Both the position numbers and the translations under genes were made by a program. A DNA stretch of 6,972 nt. Origin: Planctomycetota bacterium (GTDB lineage Bacteria > Planctomycetota > Phycisphaerae > Phycisphaerales > UBA1924). This document shows, piece after piece, positions 1 to 5,133 of the stretch (positions are counted from its first letter, which is position 1; each line of letters begins with the position of its first letter). The stretch is from the NCBI GenBank assembly GCA_023429345.1, contig JAEYVB010000367.1:1-6972 (forward strand). The letters run 5' to 3'. Below the pieces are notes generated by a model that saw only the letters and a list, made by a program, of their open reading frames with translations, was not told the DNA's origin and made no database searches.

Positions 1-377
1 GGCTCGCACGGGCCCGGCTGCGGCGCGAGATCGCCCGCGAAGACCTTCTTGCCGATCTTTTCCGGGCCGAAGAGGGGATCGAGGGACGCGTCGGCCGCGT
101 CGACCCCAAAACCGCCGCCCGCGCGACCGGCCGCGGCGAGATCGTCGCTACAGCGGATGGCCACCGTCTCACCGAGTCCGGCCGCGAGGTAGCCCGAGAA
201 CTGGTCCGGCGGCACCGGTTGTGGGAGCAGTTCCTTGTGGAGAAGGCGGCACTTCGCCCTGATCACGTGCATCCCGTCGCGGAGCAGCTCGAGCACATCC
301 CGGACGCGGATGTGTCCGAGAAACTCCGGGCGCAGGGGTCAAAACCCGAGGATCCGCACGGCCGGCCTATCCCCTGA
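1..377 (+). CDS. C-terminal fragment with DtxR/MntR-like metal-binding domain (probable metal ABC transporter permease tail)
   Basis: The gene enters from the left edge; codons begin at position 3 and 124 residues are visible before TGA at 375-377. After a basic stretch it reads AREDLLADLFRAEE (residues 11-24), then LTESGREVA (56-64), RRHRLWEQFL (69-78) and HVHPVAEQLEH (88-98). These match the DtxR/MntR dimerisation and metal-binding domain. His71, Glu75, His90, Glu94, Glu97 and His98 align at a constant offset of 8 with DtxR ligands H79, E83, H98, C102, E105 and H106; Glu in place of Cys102 resembles MntR. The winged-helix part before it is about 11 residues shorter than in DtxR, so DNA binding is doubtful. 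In planctomycetes and some other bacteria such a domain is appended to Mn/Zn/Fe ABC transporter permeases, which I think likeliest; a stand-alone regulator is the alternative. The deciding membrane segments would lie outside the window. Confidence 0.8.
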   Translation, partial: LARARLRREIAREDLLADLFRAEEGIEGRVGRVDPKTAARATGRGEIVATADGHRLTESGREVARELVRRHRLWEQFLVEKAALRPDHVHPVAEQLEHIPDADVSEKLRAQGSKPEDPHGRPIP

Positions 378-427
378 AACCCGGTTTCGTCGAGGCTCAG
401 AGGCCGCCAGAGGCGATTAATCTGCCG

Positions 428-456
428 TTCGGGTCAGATTCCCTGTTGATTAGGGT
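428..456. repeat. 29-bp palindromic element, copy 1
   Basis: This stretch matches 4980-5008 at 22 of 29 ungapped positions. The shared core is GATTCCCTG, three variable bases, AT, one variable base, AGGGT. The core is an imperfect inverted repeat, CCCT at 441-444 and AGGG at 452-455. It lies about 50 bp after the upstream stop codon and about 30 bp before a possible -10 box for the peptidase gene. It could be a regulator-binding site or a scattered small repeat; chance similarity is not excluded. Confidence 0.35.
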
Positions 457-486
457 ATGAACCCACTGTGAGTGAGGTTTCATTTA

Positions 487-495
487 TGGTATTAT
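487..495 (+). promoter_or_regulatory. possible extended -10 promoter for the DUF1570 peptidase gene
   Basis: The bases TGGTATTAT fit an extended -10 element (TGn followed by a 5/6 match to TATAAT), in the only AT-rich part of the 206-bp gap before the gene. No good -35 is present at 16-18 bp spacing, which extended -10 promoters tolerate. It would give a 5' leader of about 80 nt. This is a sequence match only. Confidence 0.3.
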
Positions 496-583
496 CGGAC
501 TGTGAGCTGGCGGCCCCCACCCCCGAGGACGGCCCCCGGAACGCCAGGTCAAGGATAGACCCCTCACGCCCGATCTGCTCACA

Positions 584-1912
584 ATGCGGAAACACCTTTC
601 GTGTAACCGTCGCCGTTGTCTTGGCTTAGCGGTCGCTGCCGCGGGGCTCGCCGCCTCGGCCGGCGTCCAGGCCCAGGCCCACCGGCACTCCGGGTCCCGC
701 AACACCATCTCGGTCGCCGTCGCCCCCGGGGCCGCGTCCAGCACCGTCCGGAACGGGCTGGATGAGCTGTTCCTCGGCCACCGGGCCGTGGCCGAAGGGG
801 ACACCTCCGGCGCGGATATGCACTACCGGGAAGCCTGGCAGGACCCGGCGGTCCGGGCCGATGCGGGCGAGGCCCTGCACCGGCTCTACCAGACCCCGGG
901 CTTCACGGTCCCGACCGACGAGTCCACGGTCCGGCGCAACCTGAACCTCCTGGGCGATGGGTTCCGCCGGTACGAGACCCAGCACTTCGTGCTGCTCTCG
1001 GATTCGGACCCGGCGTGGACCATGGAGCGCGGCCGCATGCTGGAGCGGGCGCGGGACCAGTACTTCCGCGTCGCGCAGAATCTGAACCTGCCGACGTTCC
1101 CGCACCAGACGAAGCTGGTCTGCGTGCTCTTCGACCACCACACCGACTACCAGGCCTTCGCCCGGCGGAACGACGGGCTCGAGGCCCGCTGGGTGGCCGG
1201 GTACTACGCCACGGCCTCCAACCGCGTCGTCTTCTACAACGATGCGACCAGCCCCGCGTACACCGCGCAGAAGTCCCGCATCCAGACCTTCGAGCAGGAG
1301 CTCCGCGAGAAGCGCGACGAGGCCGAGCAGGCCAGCCGGCGCCGGCAGACTGCCCGGGCGCGCCAGCTCCTCTCCTCCGCCGAGGAGCTCGAGACCCGCA
1401 TCAAGCGCGAGCGCGACCGAATTGGGCAGCGGGCCGCGGCCTACTCGACCGCCAAGACCGTCCACGAGGCGATCCACCTGCTGGCGTTCAACACGGGCAT
1501 GCAGCTCGGCGACCGCGACTACCCCTTCTGGCTCAGCGAGGGGCTGGCGACGAGCTTTGAGACCGACAACGCCGCCCTGAGCTTCGGGCCCGACCGCGGC
1601 GCGAGCTCGGGCACACGCGAGCAGCGGTACGACGAGCTCCGCCGCCAGGGGCGGCTGCGGCCGCTGCGCGAGCTGGTCGGCATGACCGAGGCGCCGACGC
1701 ACGATGCCCAGGCGGCCGAGGCGATGTACAGCCAGAGCTACGCCCTGTTCAGCCATCTCTTCCGCACGAACCCGACGGGCGTGGGCCAGTACCTCCAGGC
1801 GCTGCTCGGCGAGGATGCAGGCCGCATCTCCGCCCGGCGGCACGAGGAGCTGTTCGAGCAGCATTTCGGCGCACCCGAGGAGATCGAAGAGGCGATGGCG
1901 AGCGGGTACTGA
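584..1912 (+). CDS. Exported DUF1570-type zinc metallopeptidase
   Basis: This encodes 442 residues. The start gives a signal peptide: a basic n-region (NRRR, residues 8-11), a hydrophobic core of about residues 13-28 and an AQA site near residue 32. The RRRCLGL sequence is only loosely Tat-like. Residues 130-225 carry the family's N-terminal lobe (YETQHFVLLSD). Residues about 230-285 are a highly charged, probably coiled-coil segment. The catalytic core is HEAIH at 294-298, with His294 and His298 as zinc ligands and Glu295 as the general base. WLSEGLATSFE at 316-326 supplies Glu319 as third ligand, 20 residues after His298. This is the gluzincin (peptidase MA) arrangement and the HE..H.LAFNTG / WLSEGLA pattern of the planctomycete-rich DUF1570 family. 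The substrate is unknown. It probably acts in the periplasm or on the cell surface. No Shine-Dalgarno sequence precedes the ATG. The flanking genes suggest a monocistronic unit. Confidence 0.88.
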   Translation: MRKHLSCNRRRCLGLAVAAAGLAASAGVQAQAHRHSGSRNTISVAVAPGAASSTVRNGLDELFLGHRAVAEGDTSGADMHYREAWQDPAVRADAGEALHRLYQTPGFTVPTDESTVRRNLNLLGDGFRRYETQHFVLLSDSDPAWTMERGRMLERARDQYFRVAQNLNLPTFPHQTKLVCVLFDHHTDYQAFARRNDGLEARWVAGYYATASNRVVFYNDATSPAYTAQKSRIQTFEQELREKRDEAEQASRRRQTARARQLLSSAEELETRIKRERDRIGQRAAAYSTAKTVHEAIHLLAFNTGMQLGDRDYPFWLSEGLATSFETDNAALSFGPDRGASSGTREQRYDELRRQGRLRPLRELVGMTEAPTHDAQAAEAMYSQSYALFSHLFRTNPTGVGQYLQALLGEDAGRISARRHEELFEQHFGAPEEIEEAMASGY

Positions 1913-1962
1913 AGGCCGCGGGTCGGCTCGATGGGAGGCCGCGATGGCACTTCACGGTCGGT

Positions 1963-1977
1963 GCTGGAAGGTCCAGC
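1963..1977. repeat. small perfect hairpin in convergent intergenic region
   Basis: GCTGGA at 1963-1968 and TCCAGC at 1972-1977 form a perfect 6-bp stem with a 3-nt loop, 50 bp after the peptidase stop codon. There is no T-run on either strand, so it is at best a weak terminator or an mRNA 3'-end hairpin. Confidence 0.3.
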
Positions 1978-1990
1978 CAAACAACTATGC

Positions 1991-2000
1991 GACAATTGTC
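1991..2000. repeat. 10-bp perfect palindrome GACAATTGTC
   Basis: A self-complementary decamer in the gap between the two convergent genes. It could be a protein-binding site, but no promoter nearby would need one, and it may be incidental. Confidence 0.25.
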
Positions 2001-2019
2001 AGAAGCCAAGGACTGAGGG

Positions 2020-2044
2020 GGCTGCGCTCGTAGACAACGCAGCC
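2020..2044. repeat. inverted repeat downstream of the dockerin-tailed gene
   Basis: GGCTGCG at 2020-2026 pairs with CGCAGCC at 2038-2044 around an 11-nt loop. It starts 24 bp beyond the minus-strand stop codon, where a terminator hairpin would be expected, but no T-run follows it on the minus strand. Confidence 0.3.
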
Positions 2045-2067
2045 GCGGCAGCACCTGTGCGCCGCGA

Positions 2068-3645
2068 TCACGGGCAACCGGCCGCATACATCTGGTTGAA
2101 ACACGTGAAATCGGCGACATTCAGGACGGGTGGCGTCGTGCTCCCGTCGCAGTTCGCGTATGGATCACCCGCTGCGAAAGCCTGGAGGAAGCAGGTGAAA
2201 TCGGCGGCGTTGAGAATCGGGGGAACTGTGCTGCCGTCGCAGTTCGCGTAGCAGGAGCAGTTCGGGTAACAGGGTGCACACGGGTTCACGGATTCTGACG
2301 GCACGGCCTCCTCACCGAGCGACCATCCCAGCGATTCGAGCGGACTGAGGGTCAGGGAAACCTCCTGAAACTCCAACTCTTCGCCTGTCGACGGATCGAT
2401 GGGGTCCGAGGGGCATCCCGAAACACCGAAGGCATCGATCCTCTTCACGTAGGCATGTGTGCCACTGCCGAATGCGCCCCCGTTCACAACCCAGGCATCG
2501 CCGTTCCCTGAACCGACGGCGCTGATTCCGCGGAAGGTGAAGAACCCGCTGAGTGAGCCCGGGTCCGGGTATGTTCGCCCGGCGCTTACCGTCCCGGTGG
2601 TCGCCGAGAGATTGAGAAACGCGGCTTGATTGGTCGAAGTGCTCGTGTATCGTCCGGCCAACAAAAGATCATCGCCGTCGAGATCAACACAGTGGTACAT
2701 GGGCCAGAAACTGAGGATCTGCCTTGACCACGTCAGAGTGGCGCTCGAGCAGTCAAATGCAGCGACATAGGCATTGCCGGTGCCCGAATAAGCCATAGTG
2801 TCCGCGAGCGTGAAATAAACAGTGTCGCCGTCGACCGCAATTCCGCATCCCCACTCGTCCGTGAAGCAGCGCCCCGGATCCGGCAGTCTCGTACTATCGA
2901 ATGTCCAAGCCTGAATAACGTTCCCGGAGAGGCCAAACCACGCCAGCAGCCCGTCCATCTGTTCTTCGCAGCCTTTGGTTGACGGCCGTTTGATCGTGCC
3001 GAGAATGAAGATACCGCTGGGGGACACATCGATGTCCGCTAAGGCCACTTCCCCCGCGTCCGAAGAAACTTGGACGCTAGTCGCCTGCGAAAGTGTAGCA
3101 TCAACGAGCATCAGGACGCCTCGGCTTACCGTGGTTCCAGGAATAACCGTCCTGTTGCCGATCGTTGCGTAAGCCTCAGATTCGACCGGCAACTGCCGTG
3201 ATCTCGTGGTATCCAACTGCTTGTATCCGGTTGGGTCATTGAGGAAGTCGGCCTCTGCGAGCCATCCCCACAGCGGAACGCCGGAAGAATCGACCCTGAG
3301 CAGTCCGACCTCGAAGCCGGGACTGCTCGCCGCGAACAGTGTCATGGCGTATCCACCAAAGCTGCTTTCGAGAATCCCACGTCCGGTACCCGCCGATGTA
3401 TTCGGACTCAAGAAGTAGGCCCTTTGCCAATCAAGCAATCCCGTGGAGTTGAGCTTGATCAGACCCGGATACGCCCCGTCGCCGACGATAATGCAACCCC
3501 CATCAGAGGTGGCCGCGACTCCGAAGCAGTTGGACACAGAGCCAGTTGTGCCGGTTGACACGACGTATCGATCGATCTGAGCGCTGGCCGAGCAGACCTG
3601 CGATGCTGCGAGCACTGCGTGTGCGAGTTTGATGCTCCGATTCAT
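2068..3645 (-). CDS. Secreted propeller-like protein with tandem dockerin-type C-terminus
   Basis: This encodes 525 residues. The ATG at 3645 is chosen because AGGAG lies 7 nt upstream and a signal peptide begins there (LAHAVLAASQVCSASA, cleavage after residue 22). Frame upstream of this ATG is open but lacks these signals. Residues 30-410 contain recurring blocks of the type VAATSDGGCIIVGDG followed by a strand such as LIKLNSTG. Further blocks lie near residues 97-125, 205-250, 270-310, 325-355 and 382-405. They suggest a beta-propeller built from DGG/VxG-type repeats. A Cys-rich linker (CAPCYPNCSC, 456-465) leads to two 30-residue repeats at 466-495 and 496-525. Each has NCDGST, PP, LN and ADFTCF, a dockerin-like calcium loop known in Phycisphaerales proteins as a GC-type dockerin. 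I infer that the tail anchors or docks the protein at the cell surface. No cohesin is visible here. GC content is clearly lower than in the neighbours. The ligand or activity is unknown. Confidence 0.85.
   Translation of the reverse strand: MNRSIKLAHAVLAASQVCSASAQIDRYVVSTGTTGSVSNCFGVAATSDGGCIIVGDGAYPGLIKLNSTGLLDWQRAYFLSPNTSAGTGRGILESSFGGYAMTLFAASSPGFEVGLLRVDSSGVPLWGWLAEADFLNDPTGYKQLDTTRSRQLPVESEAYATIGNRTVIPGTTVSRGVLMLVDATLSQATSVQVSSDAGEVALADIDVSPSGIFILGTIKRPSTKGCEEQMDGLLAWFGLSGNVIQAWTFDSTRLPDPGRCFTDEWGCGIAVDGDTVYFTLADTMAYSGTGNAYVAAFDCSSATLTWSRQILSFWPMYHCVDLDGDDLLLAGRYTSTSTNQAAFLNLSATTGTVSAGRTYPDPGSLSGFFTFRGISAVGSGNGDAWVVNGGAFGSGTHAYVKRIDAFGVSGCPSDPIDPSTGEELEFQEVSLTLSPLESLGWSLGEEAVPSESVNPCAPCYPNCSCYANCDGSTVPPILNAADFTCFLQAFAAGDPYANCDGSTTPPVLNVADFTCFNQMYAAGCP
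2071..2250 (-). repeat. tandem 90-bp repeat coding the two dockerin modules
   Basis: Two directly adjacent 90-bp units (2161-2250, then 2071-2160 in reading order) encode the 30-residue modules starting YANCDGST. The longest shared stretches are the CCGTCGCAGTTCGCGTA and GTGAAATCGGCG blocks as read on the plus strand. Differences are spread through the units and change the protein mildly (for example ILNAADF against VLNVADF). This fits an older duplication under selection rather than a recent copy. Confidence 0.85.
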
Positions 3646-3652
3646 CGTGCTT

Positions 3653-3657
3653 CTCCT
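3653..3657 (-). promoter_or_regulatory. Shine-Dalgarno site of the dockerin-tailed gene
   Basis: On the minus strand AGGAG is followed by 7 nt and then ATG at 3645. It decides the start codon over upstream in-frame codons as far as 3732. Confidence 0.75.
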
Positions 3658-3668
3658 GTGTGATCCGC

Positions 3669-3697
3669 ACAATACAGTCGGAGGTCTGCGTTTGCAA
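3669..3697 (-). promoter_or_regulatory. candidate sigma-70-type promoter for the dockerin-tailed gene
   Basis: On the minus strand TTGCAA (3697-3692), a 17-bp spacer and TATTGT (3674-3669) each match the -35 and -10 consensus at 4 of 6 positions. TG directly precedes the -10. Transcription would start near 3662, about 17 nt before the ATG and just ahead of the ribosome binding site. The terminator immediately upstream makes a separate promoter necessary, which supports the call. Confidence 0.4.
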
Positions 3698-3746
3698 TCC
3701 TTCGCCAGATGTGTGCCAGCGAGTGTGAACAAACTCGACGCCGATC

Positions 3747-3776
3747 AAAAAAACCCCGCGACAGCACGGGGTTTTT
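3747..3776 (-). terminator. intrinsic terminator after the pseudopilin gene, possibly bidirectional
   Basis: The stem is AAAAACCCCG (3749-3758) with CGGGGTTTTT (3767-3776), 10 bp around an 8-nt loop. Read on the minus strand it ends in seven Ts (3753-3747), 25 nt past the pseudopilin stop codon. This is a textbook rho-independent terminator. The plus-strand reading also ends in five Ts. It separates the pseudopilin from the dockerin-tailed gene. Confidence 0.85.
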
Positions 3777-3801
3777 ACCAAGACAGGAATTGTGCATTTA
3801 T

Positions 3802-4896
3802 TTATGGCGCAGGCTCGAAGTTCCAGTCCTTGGCCTCGACGTTGCCGACCTTCCGGGCGTAGTTGCTCCAGCGTGTCATGTCGCGGAGCTGCTCCAGAGT
3901 GAGCATCTTCACGTGACCGTCCGCCTGTCCGGCGACGATCTTGCCGAAGTTGCGGCCGTCGAGGAAGCCCCAAGTGCTGGGGTTCTGCTTAGGATCGAAC
4001 TTGTTGCTCGTCTGACCGATACCGCGCCAGCCGGCCGGCCCCAGTGAGTAGCTGCCTGGCGGGGGGTTAGTGGGCGGGTTGGGCGCAGAACTCCAGTTGC
4101 TTGAATCTTTCGGCATGGCCTTCGGCGGCTGAACGAGCCAATGCCCAGGCACGATATTCCCGGTATCCGGCGGCGCAGAGTCGGTGTCGCCGTAGCTCCA
4201 ATAGGCCGACGTCGCGGTTTTGATGTCACCCGCGCGGGATGAGGCGAACATCAGCATGTGCTCGGGCCGCCTCACCTTGGAGTGATTCGACACGTAGAAG
4301 TTGCCGCCCGCCTGCCGGTAGTTGCCGCCCGGCTTGCCCGACCAGAACGCGCCGTGCCGGTAGGAACCGCCGTAGAGGATCCCGTTCACACCGAACGAGG
4401 GATGCCAGGCCAAGGCCGCGAGGTACGAGTTGGACGGGTAATCCCGGTAGGGACCCGAGATATTCGTCGGCGTCGTCGGACGCGTGCGGAAATCGCTGTG
4501 CGTTGCCTTGTCCAGCTGGAACCCCTCGAGCGAATAGTCGAGGTAGCCGGCGAGCTGCAGGGTCCACACCTTTGTGATGGAGTGCCAGAGCTTCCCGGTC
4601 TTGTCGAACGGATCCGCCGGGAACATCGCGTAGCGCGCCTGCTCGGAGTGGTTCCAGTTCCAGTGGGGCGCCGCCGGGAGCGTCTCGTCCTTGCAGTCCG
4701 AGGAATACGTGAAGTACGCCGTCTGGAGCTGCTTGCAGCCGACCTGTTCGGCGACCATTTTGGCGTTCTTCCGGGCATTGCCGAGCGCCGGCAACAGGAT
4801 GCCGATCAGCAGGGCGATGATCGCGATCACCACGAGCAACTCGATGAGGGTGAACGCGGTACGGCGCGGCGTTGCGCCGCTGTGGGGTGCCTGCAT
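3802..4896 (-). CDS. Pseudopilin-like protein with prepilin-type N-terminal methylation motif
   Basis: This encodes 364 residues from the ATG at 4896, which has AGGAG 7 nt upstream; an in-frame TTG at 4917 precedes this site and is rejected. Residues 11-37 form the type II secretion/type IV pilus class III signal: RRTA, then FTLIELLVVIAIIALLIG. Prepilin peptidase would cut between Ala14 and Phe15, and Glu19 is the conserved Glu5 of the mature protein. Ala replaces the usual Gly at -1, a common and tolerated variant in this phylum. The rest is a large soluble domain, well beyond the roughly 140 residues of a GspG. Cys54 and Cys68 could form a disulfide. A Pro-rich loop lies around residues 245-290, and ADGHVKML (325-332) resembles the C-terminal DGHV-type motif of planctomycete pseudopilins. 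Such proteins occur in many copies per planctomycete genome, and their individual roles are mostly unknown. No secretion machinery genes are adjacent. Confidence 0.9.
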   Translation of the reverse strand: MQAPHSGATPRRTAFTLIELLVVIAIIALLIGILLPALGNARKNAKMVAEQVGCKQLQTAYFTYSSDCKDETLPAAPHWNWNHSEQARYAMFPADPFDKTGKLWHSITKVWTLQLAGYLDYSLEGFQLDKATHSDFRTRPTTPTNISGPYRDYPSNSYLAALAWHPSFGVNGILYGGSYRHGAFWSGKPGGNYRQAGGNFYVSNHSKVRRPEHMLMFASSRAGDIKTATSAYWSYGDTDSAPPDTGNIVPGHWLVQPPKAMPKDSSNWSSAPNPPTNPPPGSYSLGPAGWRGIGQTSNKFDPKQNPSTWGFLDGRNFGKIVAGQADGHVKMLTLEQLRDMTRWSNYARKVGNVEAKDWNFEPAP

Positions 4897-4903
4897 CTGC
4901 AAT

Positions 4904-4908
4904 CTCCT
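4904..4908 (-). promoter_or_regulatory. Shine-Dalgarno site of the pseudopilin gene
   Basis: On the minus strand AGGAG is followed by ATTGCAG and then ATG at 4896. It has the same core and 7-nt spacing as the site of the downstream dockerin-tailed gene. It lies inside the longer TTG-initiated reading, which argues against that start. Confidence 0.75.
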
Positions 4909-4979
4909 GAGCGTCAAAGGCCGCTCCGCCCGAGTGGGTGTGCCTAGAGCGTACCGCCAAACCGCCCGTAGGGCAATAG

Positions 4980-5008
4980 TTCGGGGTCGATTCCCTGAGA
5001 ATCAGGGT
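4980..5008. repeat. 29-bp palindromic element, copy 2
   Basis: This is the second copy of the element at 428-456. Here the inverted repeat is perfect: CCCTGA (4993-4998), GAA, TCAGGG (5002-5007). A second overlapping pairing, GATTC (4989-4993) with GAATC (4999-5003), is also possible. It lies 84 bp upstream of the pseudopilin ATG, inside the 237-bp gap, where promoter or operator sequences would be expected. No convincing -35/-10 pair was found in the gap. Confidence 0.4.
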
Positions 5009-5064
5009 CCGCGAACGTGCTACCGACCGGGCCCCGGCACCTTGACGCACTACGGCGAAGGGCA

Positions 5065-5074
5065 GTGGGCCCAC
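5065..5074. repeat. 10-bp perfect palindrome GTGGGCCCAC
   Basis: A self-complementary decamer 60 bp beyond the stop codon of the minus-strand gene ending at 5134. It has no T-run after it and no loop long enough for a normal terminator; its role is unknown and it may be incidental in GC-rich DNA. Confidence 0.25.
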
Positions 5075-5133
5075 CCCCCAGCAACGGGCAGGGTGAGTGA
5101 AACTGGGCAATCTGCAACCCCATTCCCGAGGCC

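Noticed and set aside
626..1864. A 412-codon open frame on the minus strand opposite the peptidase gene
   Set aside because: It is rich in Val, Leu, Gly, Arg and Ala with no recognisable motif and mirrors the GC-rich third positions of the plus-strand gene, which has a signal peptide and a full zinc-binding motif.
2068..2250. CRISPR array or mobile-element repeat
   Set aside because: There are only two directly adjacent 90-bp units without spacers, in frame and coding for protein modules.
1931..2251. A 106-codon plus-strand frame containing two similar VLPSQFA blocks
   Set aside because: The repeated blocks are the antisense reading of the tandem dockerin modules; the gene on the other strand has the signal peptide, ribosome binding site and domain logic.
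3646..3732. Upstream start extending the dockerin-tailed protein by 29 residues
   Set aside because: It would bury the signal peptide behind a polar leader and place the candidate promoter and ribosome binding site inside the gene.
4897..4917. Upstream TTG start for the pseudopilin
   Set aside because: The AGGAG site lies within this extension and is correctly spaced for the ATG at 4896; the shorter N-terminus is also the normal length for a class III signal.
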